Source of the DNA: Paenibacillus thiaminolyticus
GTDB taxonomy: Bacteria > Bacillota > Bacilli > Paenibacillales > Paenibacillaceae
Reading direction: 5' to 3'
Assembly (NCBI RefSeq): GCF_007066085.1
Contig: NZ_CP041405.1
Span: forward strand, 6,231,501-6,295,500
Length of the DNA stretch: 64,000 nucleotides
This document shows, in pieces, positions 1-8,489 of this stretch. Both the position numbers and the translations under genes were made by a program. Within the stretch, counting starts at the first letter, position 1. Each line of letters starts with the position of its first letter. The notes below the pieces were generated by a model. That model was given only the letters and a program-made list of their open reading frames with translations. It searched no databases and was not told the origin of the DNA.

Positions 1-604
1 GATTCGCCGTGCCGAGCAGTCGGGCATCATCTTTATCGATGAGATTGACAAGATTGCCTCTAGCGGGCGCGGATCGGGGCCTGACGTGTCCCGTGAGGGC
101 GTTCAGCGCGATATTTTGCCGATTGTAGAGGGTTCCACCATCATGACGAAGTACGGGCCTGTGAAGACGGACTACGTGCTTTTCATTGCTGCTGGAGCGT
201 TCCATATCGCGAAGCCGTCCGATCTAATTCCCGAGCTGCAGGGACGTTTCCCGATTCGTGTCGAATTAACCAGCTTGTCGCTGAACGACTTTGTCTCGAT
301 CCTGACGGAACCGAAGAATGCAATTACGAAGCAGTATGTCGAATTGTTGAAGACGGAAAACATCCAGATCGAATTCACGGATGAAGCGATACGGGAAATT
401 GCCCGCATTGCGGCCGATGTCAATCAAAATACGGAAAATATCGGAGCCCGGCGCCTGCATACCATCATGGAGAAGCTGCTGGAGGATCTGTCGTTCGAAG
501 CGCCAGAGCTGACGCTCGATCAATTCCGGATTACGCCCGAGTATGTGCGGGAGAAGCTGTCTGATATCGCGCAAAACCGCGACCTTAGCCAATATATCCT
601 ATAA
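1..604 (+). CDS. hslU: HslU, ATPase subunit of the HslUV (ClpYQ) protease, 3' part
   Basis: This is the C-terminal part of the AAA+ unfoldase that feeds substrates to the HslV peptidase; the 5' end lies outside the window. The frame is open from base 2 and begins inside the ATPase domain, with the Walker B stretch [12 protein letters not shown] in the first residues. It continues through the sensor/arginine-finger region ([12 protein letters not shown]) to the small alpha-helical C domain, ending in the short hydrophobic tail SQYIL that in HslU docks into HslV. A Rho-independent terminator follows. In B. subtilis hslU is followed by codY and the fla/che operon; here flgB follows with no codY. 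Confidence 0.96.
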   Translation, partial: IRRAEQSGIIFIDEIDKIASSGRGSGPDVSREGVQRDILPIVEGSTIMTKYGPVKTDYVLFIAAGAFHIAKPSDLIPELQGRFPIRVELTSLSLNDFVSILTEPKNAITKQYVELLKTENIQIEFTDEAIREIARIAADVNQNTENIGARRLHTIMEKLLEDLSFEAPELTLDQFRITPEYVREKLSDIAQNRDLSQYIL

Positions 605-671
605 AAATCATGCGAAATTTCCCCTTTTTGGGACTACAGCCAACGAGGGGATCCTTTCGACAAAGTATTTG

Positions 672-711
672 AAAAAAGCCCTGACTTTTAGTCCAAAGAT
701 AGGGCTTTTTT
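672..711 (+). terminator. Rho-independent terminator after hslU
   Basis: An 11-bp perfect stem pairs AAAAAAGCCCT (672-682) with AGGGCTTTTTT (701-711) around an 18-nt loop, and the descending arm supplies the T tract. It separates hslU transcription from the flagellar operon. Confidence 0.85.
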
Positions 712-782
712 CTTATTGTGTTATAACCCAAAGTTTAAGATGATAAGTATGGCGTTAATTATCTTCTTCTGTCAAAAAATGA

Positions 783-812
783 TGATTACTCAACATTTTC
801 ATTGAATAATCA
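783..812. promoter_or_regulatory. 11-bp inverted repeat, operator-like
   Basis: TGATTACTCAA (783-793) is mirrored by TTGAATAATCA (802-812) with one mismatch and an 8-nt centre. No T tract follows, so it does not look like a terminator. It overlaps a weak -35-like TTGAAT, so a repressor site or a leader hairpin are both possible. No known regulator was recognised. Confidence 0.4.
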
Positions 813-879
813 GCTAGATTTATTGGATTATGGAAATCCCCTCCCATAGTTCGACAGGATCATGCAAAAGAACTAAGTT

Positions 880-890
880 TTTTGTCGAAA
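880..890 (+). promoter_or_regulatory. Spo0A-box-like site (TTTTGTCGAAA)
   Basis: The 11 bases TTTTGTCGAAA contain the 0A-box core TGTCGAA in its usual T-rich/A-rich context. The same core occurs on the opposite strand at 850-856 and 656-662. Binding by the sporulation regulator Spo0A is an inference from motif and clustering. Confidence 0.5.
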
Positions 891-974
891 GAGAAGGAGA
901 AACGTCGCAAGCAGAGAATATGTGATCAAGAGAATGTGAGCATATGAATTTTTAACTAATCAGGAGGGATGATT

Positions 975-1379
975 GTGAACTTGTTGAGCGGCGTACATAT
1001 GCAACGACTGGAGGGCGCGATGCAAGCTTCCACGGCTCGGCATAATGTGATCAACGCGAACGTGGCGAATGTCGATACGCCGTACTATAAACGCTCCGAA
1101 GTGCAGTTCGAGTCGCTGCTTCGTGATCAGATGACCGGCGGGAGTCTTGTCGGTCGCCGCACTGATCCGCGGCATTTCTATATCGGACCTTCGAACGGGG
1201 TGCCAGCTCCGCAGGTCGTGCAGGATGAGAGCACGGTGATGGGGAATAACCGCAACAATGTGGACATTGACCGGGAAATGGCGCTTCAGGCCGAAAATCA
1301 ATTGAACTATTATACGCTTATTCAACAGTTGAACCATAACATCAACATGCTTCGAACCGGTATGGATGTAAGGAGGTAA
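975..1379 (+). CDS. flgB: FlgB, flagellar basal-body proximal rod protein
   Basis: FlgB is a component of the proximal rod that crosses the cell wall. The 134-residue protein has the FlgB/FlgC-type N terminus, with the rod motif NVINANVANVDTPYYKRSEV near residue 25-45, and a C-terminal helix (ALQAENQLNYYTLIQQLNHNI) that coils with the N-terminal helix. The GTG at 975 is chosen because AGGAGGG (962-968) lies 6 nt upstream; the in-frame ATG at 969 touches the Shine-Dalgarno sequence. It is the first gene of the fla/che operon, with flgC starting 9 nt after its stop. Confidence 0.94.
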   Translation: MNLLSGVHMQRLEGAMQASTARHNVINANVANVDTPYYKRSEVQFESLLRDQMTGGSLVGRRTDPRHFYIGPSNGVPAPQVVQDESTVMGNNRNNVDIDREMALQAENQLNYYTLIQQLNHNINMLRTGMDVRR

Positions 1380-1388
1380 CGGTAACGT

Positions 1389-1844
1389 ATGAATATTTCT
1401 AACAGCTTCAACATCAGCTCGTCCGGACTCACGGCCCAGCGCCTGAGGATGGACGTCATCTCCTCGAATATTGCGAATATGGAATCGACGCGCGCACAAT
1501 ATGTCAACGGGAAATTCGTTCCGTATACGCGCAAGGTTGTCGTCATGTCGCCGATGGAGTCTTCCTTCCAGCAGACCTTGCAAGAAGCGATGCAGGGCCA
1601 GGGCAAAGCCAATGGGGTTAAGGTGGCCCAGATTAAGGAAGATACCTCAACACCGTATAAAATCGTCTACAATCCGTCCCACCCGGACGCGGACGAGCAA
1701 GGAAATGTCTACATGCCAAATGTCGACATCATGAAGGAAATGGTCGACATGATCTCTGCCACCCGCTCTTATGAAGCGAACGTAACGGCGCTGAATGCGT
1801 CCAAATCCATGATTATGAAGGCATTGGAGATTGGCAAAGGCTAG
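1389..1844 (+). CDS. flgC: FlgC, flagellar basal-body rod protein
   Basis: FlgC is the second proximal-rod subunit. At 151 residues it is of normal length. It begins with the family-typical N-terminal helix (SFNISSSGLTAQRLRMDVIS) and the ANME motif, and ends with the conserved C-terminal helix around MVDMISATRSYEANVTALNA. The Shine-Dalgarno AAGGAGG overlaps the flgB stop, which suggests coupled translation. fliE follows after about 50 nt. Confidence 0.95.
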   Translation: MNISNSFNISSSGLTAQRLRMDVISSNIANMESTRAQYVNGKFVPYTRKVVVMSPMESSFQQTLQEAMQGQGKANGVKVAQIKEDTSTPYKIVYNPSHPDADEQGNVYMPNVDIMKEMVDMISATRSYEANVTALNASKSMIMKALEIGKG

Positions 1845-1895
1845 TCCAAGCCTGCTTGCTAACAAGAGCCGTTCATTGCCACAGGGGGAAAACAA

Positions 1896-2213
1896 ATGAT
1901 ACAAAATACGATGATTCCATTGAGCATGACATCTCCGGCGACATTACCGGCGGCGACATCTCCAACGACGAAAGCCGACACACCGGCTGAAGTAACCAAG
2001 GCATTCAGTCATTTTCTTACGAATGCACTTCAGCAAGTTGATGCACAAGAGAAGCAAGTCCATGAGATGGGCGACAAGTTTATATTGGGCGAAGTTGATG
2101 TCGATCAGCTTCAGATTGCCTCCGAACGTGCGCTGCTCAGCCTGCAATTGACGACGCAAATACGCAACAAGGTCATCGAAGCGTATCAAGATATTATGCG
2201 CATGCAAATGTAA
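1896..2213 (+). CDS. fliE: FliE, MS ring-rod junction protein
   Basis: FliE joins the FliF ring to the rod and is among the first substrates of the flagellar export gate. The 105-residue product has a Thr/Pro/Ala-rich N-terminal third (about residues 8-32) and the diagnostic FliE C-terminal half, with a helix ending in LLSLQLTTQIRNKVIEAYQDI and a short tail. AGGGGG at about 1882 precedes the ATG. The flgB-flgC-fliE-fliF order is the standard one. Confidence 0.94.
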   Translation: MIQNTMIPLSMTSPATLPAATSPTTKADTPAEVTKAFSHFLTNALQQVDAQEKQVHEMGDKFILGEVDVDQLQIASERALLSLQLTTQIRNKVIEAYQDIMRMQM

Positions 2214-2253
2214 CAGCGGTAGTGTCTTACATCGTTCTGGAGGGTGACGTGAA

Positions 2254-3837
2254 GTGAATGAAACCATTGGCCGGTATCGGGACCGAATAACCCAATACTG
2301 GAATCAATTCAGTAAAAAGCAGAAAATCCTTCTGCTGTCCACGATCGCATTTGTAATCTTGGCTATTGTTATTTTAACGGCACAGCTGACAAAAACCGAG
2401 TATGAGCTTGCTTTTGAAAATCTTAACGCCAATGATGCTGCCGGCATCATTGAATATCTGAATTCGAACCGGATCCCGTACGAACTCAGCGGCGACGGCA
2501 CCAAAATATCCGTACCCAGCGCCTCGGCAGCAAAAGTTAAGGTCGACATCGGGGCTCAGGGCATCGTCAAGAACGGTTCCATTGGCTTCGAATCGTTCGG
2601 CGCCGACGGACTGATGGGCGGAATGACGGACAACGTATTCGATGTTCGTTACAAGAACGCCCTGAACGGCGAAATCGAAAGATTGCTGCGTCTAATGAAC
2701 GGTGTGCAAGATGCCAAGGCCATTATTAATCTTCCGAAGGAGACGGTCTTCGCAACACCGGAGCAGGAACAGGCGTCGGCTTCTATTGTGTTGAAATTTA
2801 AGCCCGGATATCAGCCGAATCAGGCGGCGGTTGACGGATACTTCAATCTGGTCAAGACCGCGGTACCCAACTTGGCGATTGACGATATCACCATCTCGAG
2901 CGATGAAGGGCCCATGTTCGCTTCCGACTCGCAAGGCGGCGCGTCCAAGAGCATCTTCGGCGAGGTGGATGAGCAGCTCAAGATTCAGCGTAAGTATGAG
3001 AATGATATCCGCATGAAAATACAAGAATTCCTTGGCGCCTATGTGCCGGCGGACAAAGTAAGCGTATTGGTATCCGCAAAGCTGAATTTCGATAAAGTAC
3101 AAAAGCAGGAAGATCTTGTCACCCCGGTTAATACGGAGGAGATGAAAGGAATCGAAATCAGCGTCCAGGAGCTGCAGGAATCCTACAACGGCAAAGGCGC
3201 GCAAAACGGCGGCGTCGCAGGCGTCGGAGACGGCGAAGTGCCGAACTATCCTTCCGCTTCGGGAAGCGGGGATACGACATCCGAGAAAAGCCAGCGGACG
3301 ATCAATTATGATGTGAACCGTATCAAAAATCTGATTGAGTCCAGTCCGTATGCCGTAAAAGATCTAACCATACACGCAGCGGTTGACGCGAACAATATGG
3401 AGCCTGCCCAAATCGATGCGATTGAAAAGGTGCTTCGTTCGATCGTCGCTGCACAGTTAAAAGATTCAGGTGCTACATATACAGACGAAGAATTGACACA
3501 AAAAGTTTCAGTTATTACCCAAAATGGTGCTAAAGATGGGGGAACAGCCACTGCCAGCACGGTTCCGAACTGGGTATGGTATGGCGCGGGTGCGCTTGCA
3601 TTACTAGTTGTCGTAGGCGGAATTGCCTATGCGGTCGTCCGCCGCCGCAGAAAAGCGGAAGAAGTCTTTGCAGACGAACTGTCTCCGCTGCCTACTCATG
3701 TTGAGCTTCCATCCATTGATTTAGAGAATCTGACAGGCGAGCATCAGGTGCGCAAGCAATTGGAAATGCTGGCGAAGAAAAAGCCGGAAGAGTTTGTGAA
3801 ATTGCTGCGTACGTGGCTCGTTGACGAATCGAGGTGA
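2254..3837 (+). CDS. fliF: FliF, flagellar MS-ring protein
   Basis: FliF forms the inner-membrane MS ring on which rod, switch and export gate are built. The 527-residue protein has a first membrane helix at about 25-45, a YscJ/FliF secretin-like ring-building domain (YELAFENLNANDAAGI onward), a C-terminal FliF domain, a second membrane helix at about 440-462 and a cytoplasmic tail that binds FliG. A Gly/Ser/Asn-rich insert (about 310-345) matches the variable loop of the family. It starts at GTG 2254 behind GGAGGGTGA. Its stop lies 6 bp before the preferred fliG start. Confidence 0.96.
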   Translation: MNETIGRYRDRITQYWNQFSKKQKILLLSTIAFVILAIVILTAQLTKTEYELAFENLNANDAAGIIEYLNSNRIPYELSGDGTKISVPSASAAKVKVDIGAQGIVKNGSIGFESFGADGLMGGMTDNVFDVRYKNALNGEIERLLRLMNGVQDAKAIINLPKETVFATPEQEQASASIVLKFKPGYQPNQAAVDGYFNLVKTAVPNLAIDDITISSDEGPMFASDSQGGASKSIFGEVDEQLKIQRKYENDIRMKIQEFLGAYVPADKVSVLVSAKLNFDKVQKQEDLVTPVNTEEMKGIEISVQELQESYNGKGAQNGGVAGVGDGEVPNYPSASGSGDTTSEKSQRTINYDVNRIKNLIESSPYAVKDLTIHAAVDANNMEPAQIDAIEKVLRSIVAAQLKDSGATYTDEELTQKVSVITQNGAKDGGTATASTVPNWVWYGAGALALLVVVGGIAYAVVRRRRKAEEVFADELSPLPTHVELPSIDLENLTGEHQVRKQLEMLAKKKPEEFVKLLRTWLVDESR

Positions 3838-3842
3838 GCAAC

Positions 3843-4856
3843 GTGACAAGAGGAAGCGGAGGCTTGACCGGCAGACAGAAAGCGGCGATTTTGCTCATCA
3901 CGCTCGGACCTGAGGTGTCAGCCCAAATCTTTAAGCACTTGCGGGATGAGGAAATCGAACAATTAACGCTGGAAATTGCGAATGTGCGCAAGGTGGATGC
4001 AGTGGAAAAAGAGTCGGTCATGAGCGAGTTCCATCAAATCTGCCTGGCGCAGGAGTACATATCCCAGGGCGGCATCGGTTACGCCAAGGAAATTCTCGAG
4101 AAGGCGTTGGGCTCGCAGAAAGCGGTCGATATTATCAACCGCCTGACCGCTACACTGCAGGTCAGACCGTTTGACTTTGCGCGCAAGGCGGAGGCGTCGC
4201 AGATTTTCAACTTTATTCAGAATGAAAATGCGCAAACCATCGCTCTCGTGCTTTCTTATTTGCAGACGGAGCAGGCGTCGACGATCCTGTCTTCCCTTCC
4301 GCCGGAGAAGCAGGCCGAGGTGGCGCGCAGAGTTGCCTTGATGGACAGCACGTCCCCGGAAGTGATCAGCCAGGTCGAGCGCGTGCTGGAACAGAAGCTG
4401 TCGTCGACCGTGACTCAGGATTATACAAGCGCGGGCGGTATCGAGTCGGTCGTCAAGATTTTGAACGGCGTAGACCGCGGTACCGAGCGCACGATTCTGG
4501 ATTCCTTGGAAATTCAGGATCCGGAGCTGGCGGAAGAAATCAAGAAGAGAATGTTCGTATTCGAAGATATCGTCAATATCGACAACCGTTCTATCCAACG
4601 CATCATTCGGGATATTGATAATGCCGACCTGCAGCTTGCGCTCAAAGTGGCAAGCGAGGAAGTGCGCGAAGCGATTTTCCGCAACATGTCCAAGCGGATG
4701 GCCGATACGTTCAAGGAAGAAATGGAGTTTATGGGACCGGTTCGGCTGCGCGACGTGGAAGAGGCGCAGACGCGGATCGTGTCGACGATTCGCCGCTTAG
4801 AAGAGTCGGGTGAGATTATCATCGCACGCGGCGGAGGAGATGATATCGTTGTCTAA
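3843..4856 (+). CDS. fliG: FliG, flagellar motor switch protein
   Basis: FliG is the rotor protein that contacts the MotA stator ring and sets rotation direction. The 337-residue protein carries the three FliG domains: an N-terminal FliF-binding part, the middle domain, and the C-terminal torque domain ending in MGPVRLRDVEEAQTRIV. The GTG at 3843 is preferred because GAGGTGA (3831-3837) is 5 nt upstream and the product then begins VTRGSGGLTGRQKAAILL; the in-frame GTG at 3834 lies inside that Shine-Dalgarno sequence. fliH overlaps its end. Confidence 0.95.
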   Translation: MTRGSGGLTGRQKAAILLITLGPEVSAQIFKHLRDEEIEQLTLEIANVRKVDAVEKESVMSEFHQICLAQEYISQGGIGYAKEILEKALGSQKAVDIINRLTATLQVRPFDFARKAEASQIFNFIQNENAQTIALVLSYLQTEQASTILSSLPPEKQAEVARRVALMDSTSPEVISQVERVLEQKLSSTVTQDYTSAGGIESVVKILNGVDRGTERTILDSLEIQDPELAEEIKKRMFVFEDIVNIDNRSIQRIIRDIDNADLQLALKVASEEVREAIFRNMSKRMADTFKEEMEFMGPVRLRDVEEAQTRIVSTIRRLEESGEIIIARGGGDDIVV

Positions 4857-5697
4857 TGTCATCAAATCGACTCAATATGTTCCACTGGAGCAAATGCGAT
4901 TGATTGAAGCGGTGCGGCGTCATCAGCAGCAGCGGACCGAAGAGCAGGCTGCGGCAGCGCCGGAGCCATTGACCCGGGAGACGCTGCTGAGCCAAGATGA
5001 ACAGCTGGCCGAGCTGAGACAATCGATTCTCGATGATGCGCAATCATTCGCCGAGGAACATCTCCGGCAAGCGACCGATGAGGCGGAGCGGATGAAGGAA
5101 GAAGCGCAAAGCCAGATAGAAGCATGGTGGGAAGAACGGCGCCAGCAGGACGAGCAGTTGATCGAATCTACGCGGAACGAGAGCTATGAGACTGGATATC
5201 GGGAAGGCATGGAGCGCGCGGAGCAAGAGATTAAGGAAGCGTACGAGCGCACAATCGCGGAAGCCGAGGCAGTGCTGCGCCAGGCCTATCAGGCGAAGGA
5301 ACAGTTAATCCAAGAGGCGGAGCCGTTCGTTGTCTCTCTCAGCTGTGCAGTTGCAGAGAAGATCATTCAGAAGCAGCTGTCCGTCGAACCGGAAATTGTG
5401 CTGGAACTGGCCCGGAAGACCTTGTCCCGGAAGCGGGAAAGCGGAACGATCACGCTATGTGTCTCACCCGAGCAGTTCGCCTATGTGCATGCGGCAAGGG
5501 AAGAGCTCAGTCTGGCGGTCGATTCGCAAGCAGAACTGCAGATTATCCCGGACTCCAGCGTGAACGACGGGGGCTGTGTCGTCCGGTCTGCGCTCGGCAG
5601 CATCGATGCGCGGATTGACACCCAGTTGACGGAGATTAAAAAAGCGCTGATGCAGGTAGCGATGCAGCATGAGGAGCAGAGTGGCCATGACGCATGA
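4849..5697 (+). CDS. fliH: FliH, flagellar export ATPase regulator
   Basis: FliH dimers hold and regulate the FliI ATPase and link it to the C-ring. Most of the 282-residue product is a long Glu/Gln/Arg-rich coiled coil (about 20-150), followed by a FliH/YscL C-terminal domain (VAEKIIQKQLSVEPEIVLEL and the GGC region). A TTG start at 4849 is proposed: GGAGGAGA (4833-4840) is ideally spaced and the product then begins LSNVIKSTQYVPL. Earlier in-frame ATGs at 4810 and 4840 lack a usable Shine-Dalgarno. It overlaps fliG by 8 bp. Confidence 0.9.
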   Translation: MSNVIKSTQYVPLEQMRLIEAVRRHQQQRTEEQAAAAPEPLTRETLLSQDEQLAELRQSILDDAQSFAEEHLRQATDEAERMKEEAQSQIEAWWEERRQQDEQLIESTRNESYETGYREGMERAEQEIKEAYERTIAEAEAVLRQAYQAKEQLIQEAEPFVVSLSCAVAEKIIQKQLSVEPEIVLELARKTLSRKRESGTITLCVSPEQFAYVHAAREELSLAVDSQAELQIIPDSSVNDGGCVVRSALGSIDARIDTQLTEIKKALMQVAMQHEEQSGHDA

Positions 5698-7015
5698 GTT
5701 GAGATGGAACACGGAGAAATATGTCGACTACTTGTCCCAGATTGACCCGGTCCGTGTCAATGGCAAAGTGACGCAGGTCATCGGTCTGACCGTGGAGTCG
5801 GAAGGCCCTGACGCGAGCGTAGGAGAAGTCTGCTACATATACCCGACCAAGGGGAGCAAGCCGCTGATGGCGGAAGTTGTCGGATTCCGCGACAACAAGG
5901 TGCTTCTGATGCCGCTCGGAGAGCTGCAGGCGATAGGTCCGGGGTGTGATGTCGTGGGCACCGGGAAACCGTTGACCGTTCCGGTCGGTTCGGAACTGCT
6001 CGGGAAAGTGCTGGACGGATTGGGACAGCCGCTTGACGGCTCCTTCCTCCCGACGCGGATGTCCAGCTATTCGACCACGGCGGTTCCGTCGAACCCGCTG
6101 GCCCGGCCGCGGGTACTGGATCCGATCGGCGTCGGCGTACGGGCGATCGACGGTCTGCTGACGATCGGCAATGGTCAGCGCGTCGGCATATTCGCCGGCT
6201 CCGGGGTAGGCAAGAGCACCCTCCTCGGCATGATCGCGCGCAATACGGCGGCCGATGTGAACGTGATCGCCCTCATCGGCGAGCGCGGCCGCGAAGTGCT
6301 GGAGTTCATTGAGCGCGATCTCGGTCCGGAAGGGCTGGCGCGGTCGGTCGTTGTCGTCGCGACTTCGGATCAGCCGGCGCTGGTCCGCATCAAGGGCGCG
6401 CTGATCGCGACCACGATTGCGGAATATTTCCGGGACCGCGGCATGAACGTCATGCTCATGATGGATTCGGTGACCCGGTACGCGATGGCGATGCGGGAAG
6501 TCGGCCTGGCTATCGGGGAGCCTCCTGCGACCCGGGGATACACGCCTTCCGTCTTCGCCAGCCTGCCGAAGCTGCTGGAGCGCTCCGGAACAGGACCGTC
6601 AGGCTCGATTACGGCCTTCTATACGGTTCTCGTCGATGGAGACGACATGAATGAGCCGATTGCCGATGCCGTACGCGGGATATTGGACGGTCATATCGTC
6701 CTGAACCGGAATATCGCGAACAAAGGACATTTTCCCGCGATCGATATTCTTGCCAGTGTGAGCCGGGTGATGAAGGATATCGTGCCCCGCGAACATCAAT
6801 TGGCGGCAGAGCAGCTGAAGCGGCTTCTCGCCGTGTACCGTGAATCTGAGGACTTGATTAATATCGGCGCGTATCAGCGGGGAAGCAACCCCGCGATAGA
6901 TGAAGCACTTGAATTTATAGATGACATTCATGCGTTTACGAAGCAGAGAGTCGATGAAAGTGCCCCTTACAACGAGACGATTGAACGATTATTAATGCAA
7001 TTTCCAGGAGGATGA
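5687..7015 (+). CDS. fliI: FliI, flagellum-specific export ATPase
   Basis: FliI is the F1-beta-like ATPase that helps unfold and deliver flagellar export substrates. The P-loop FAGSGVGKSTLL is at about residues 168-179, followed by GERGREVLEF, the Walker B region VMLMMDSVTRYAMAMREVGL, and the SGSITAFYTVLVDGDDMNEP segment typical of flagellar/type III ATPases. The ATG at 5687 sits 10 nt after GAGGAGCAG; GTG 5681 is an in-frame alternative. The start lies inside the last codons of fliH, so translation is probably coupled. Confidence 0.96.
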   Translation: MTHELRWNTEKYVDYLSQIDPVRVNGKVTQVIGLTVESEGPDASVGEVCYIYPTKGSKPLMAEVVGFRDNKVLLMPLGELQAIGPGCDVVGTGKPLTVPVGSELLGKVLDGLGQPLDGSFLPTRMSSYSTTAVPSNPLARPRVLDPIGVGVRAIDGLLTIGNGQRVGIFAGSGVGKSTLLGMIARNTAADVNVIALIGERGREVLEFIERDLGPEGLARSVVVVATSDQPALVRIKGALIATTIAEYFRDRGMNVMLMMDSVTRYAMAMREVGLAIGEPPATRGYTPSVFASLPKLLERSGTGPSGSITAFYTVLVDGDDMNEPIADAVRGILDGHIVLNRNIANKGHFPAIDILASVSRVMKDIVPREHQLAAEQLKRLLAVYRESEDLINIGAYQRGSNPAIDEALEFIDDIHAFTKQRVDESAPYNETIERLLMQFPGG

Positions 7016-7022
7016 GTGACCG

Positions 7023-7469
7023 GTGCGTGGCTTTCAATACGCTTTGCAAAAAGTGCTTGACTTGAAGACCAATGAGAAAAAGCAGGCGGAATGGATATTG
7101 TCCGAAGCAGTGGGAGATCTGATGACGAAGGAGAGCCAGCTTCAGCAGTGCACGGCAGATCTCCTGCACGCTCGCGAAGAGCTGCAGCGTCAGGTGGATG
7201 CTCGCGCATCCGCATCCAGCCTTCAGGTCTGGCAGCAATATATCGCCTATATGGAATCGCAGGTTGATCTGGCGAACGAGCGGGTCAGCGCCGCGGAAGC
7301 CAACGTTCAGAACAAGCAGGGCGAGCTGGCCGTACGGATGACCGACGAAAAAGTGTGGACGAAGGCCAGGGAAAAGGCGGAGGCGCAATTCAACCAGCAA
7401 GTGGCTGCGTGGGAACAGAACGAGTTGGACGAACTGGCAACCGTTCGCTACCATATGGCAGCCCGCTAG
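7023..7469 (+). CDS. fliJ: FliJ, flagellar export chaperone / ATPase stalk
   Basis: FliJ is a coiled-coil protein resembling the gamma subunit of F1 ATPase; it sits in the FliI hexamer and contacts FlhA. The 148-residue product is almost entirely heptad-like, Gln/Glu/Ala-rich helix, starting with the family motif FQYALQKVLDLKTNEKKQAE. It starts at GTG 7023 behind CCAGGAGGATGA. Sequence conservation in FliJ is low, so the call leans on length, helix content and position after fliI. Confidence 0.9.
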   Translation: MRGFQYALQKVLDLKTNEKKQAEWILSEAVGDLMTKESQLQQCTADLLHAREELQRQVDARASASSLQVWQQYIAYMESQVDLANERVSAAEANVQNKQGELAVRMTDEKVWTKAREKAEAQFNQQVAAWEQNELDELATVRYHMAAR

Positions 7470-7523
7470 GAGAAATGTCAGGTGCGGCAGTTCGGTCCCG
7501 CCGCTTCAGCAGGAGGGATGAGA

Positions 7524-8453
7524 GTGGCAGAGATGAATCAGGAATCAGTGGAAAAGGAAAGTGGATATTCGGGCTTTGAACGGTTTTTGTTCTTTGCGAC
7601 CCCAATATTGTTTACGATCATTTTATTAGCCGTGCTGCTCACGCTGTTCAATGCGAACTGGCGCAATCAGATGATAGCCTTGGCGGAAAATATCCCGATC
7701 GTAAATGAATGGATTTCTTCCGATAAGGATAAAGCCGAGGGCAAAGAACCCGGCAAAGCGAAGAAAGAGAACAAAAACATTCAAAAGGAACAGGAAGAGC
7801 AGATTGCCGAACTGAAGGCGCTGCTGGCTTCCAAGGACGCTGACCTCCGCAATCTGGCCGATGCGCGCAAGACGCTCGAGGAGCAGGTCGCGAATCTGAA
7901 TAAGGAAATCAAGGACTTGCGGGCCGAACGGCGCGAAGAACAGGTTACGGAAGAGCAGTACGCGCAGCAGGTGAAGGATCTGGCGAATCTGTACGCCAAG
8001 ATGATGCCGAGCAAATCGGCTCCGATTCTGGAGAACTTGGCGACAGAGGAGCTCGTGCTTGTGCTGGATGCGATGAAGCAGGAGGACCGGGCGAAGATAC
8101 TGGAAAAGATGAATCCGAAGGTAGCCGCGGATGCGTCAATACGGCTCAAGGATGTGAAGCCGGCGGATAACCTGGAAGTCCGCGCTCTGCAGGCGCGCCT
8201 CAAAAAGAACGAAGCGACGAAGGAAGCGCATAATGGCCTCGATCGGACGCAGCTCAGCCAGACCTTCGCGAGCATGACGCCGAAGAGCGCGGCCAGCATT
8301 TTGCTCGAAACAGCGAAAATCAGTCCGGAAAAGGCGCTGAACGTGCTGAATTCGGTCGATGACGCAACTCGCTCCCGCTTGCTGAATGCGATGACAGAGG
8401 AGGACAAGCAAGCAACGGCCAAGCTCGTCTCGAAGCTGCTTCCAAGCAAATGA
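7524..8453 (+). CDS. ylxF: YlxF-like (MotE-type) membrane-anchored coiled-coil protein
   Basis: The product occupies the ylxF position between fliJ and fliK. It has a single N-terminal membrane helix (about residues 20-40, FFATPILFTIILLAVLLTLF), a Lys/Glu-rich coiled coil (about 70-155), and a C-terminal part resembling the MgtE-N/MotE repeat (YAKMMPSKSAPILENLATEE, repeated later as FASMTPKSAASILLE). MotE-type proteins elsewhere act with FliL or the stators; in Bacilli the role is not settled. GTG 7524 is preferred since AGGAGGG (7511-7517) lies 6 nt upstream. The length is 309 residues. Confidence 0.8.
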   Translation: MAEMNQESVEKESGYSGFERFLFFATPILFTIILLAVLLTLFNANWRNQMIALAENIPIVNEWISSDKDKAEGKEPGKAKKENKNIQKEQEEQIAELKALLASKDADLRNLADARKTLEEQVANLNKEIKDLRAERREEQVTEEQYAQQVKDLANLYAKMMPSKSAPILENLATEELVLVLDAMKQEDRAKILEKMNPKVAADASIRLKDVKPADNLEVRALQARLKKNEATKEAHNGLDRTQLSQTFASMTPKSAASILLETAKISPEKALNVLNSVDDATRSRLLNAMTEEDKQATAKLVSKLLPSK

Positions 8454-8489
8454 TAGACTTCTACGAACGCTTGAAAGGAGGTGAAAAAA

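Larger units (their letters stand above)
712..974 (+). promoter_or_regulatory. AT-rich control region of the fla/che operon
   Basis: The whole gap between hslU and flgB (605-974) has no credible gene. It is much richer in A and T than the flanking genes. It contains an inverted repeat at 783-812 (TGATTACTCAA / TTGAATAATCA), two Spo0A-box-like cores (850-856 and 883-889; a third lies at 656-662 before the terminator), and a weak sigma-A-like pair (TTGAAT 802-807, GATTAT 826-831, 18-bp spacer). The flgB ribosome binding site AGGAGGG is at 962-968. The promoter assignment is weak; that this is the operon's regulatory region follows from its position between a terminator and the first flagellar gene. 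Confidence 0.6.

Noticed and set aside
794..809. CodY-box-like sequence upstream of flgB
   Set aside because: The best alignment to AATTTTCWGAAAATT has five mismatches in AT-rich DNA, and codY is not seen at this locus; chance cannot be excluded.
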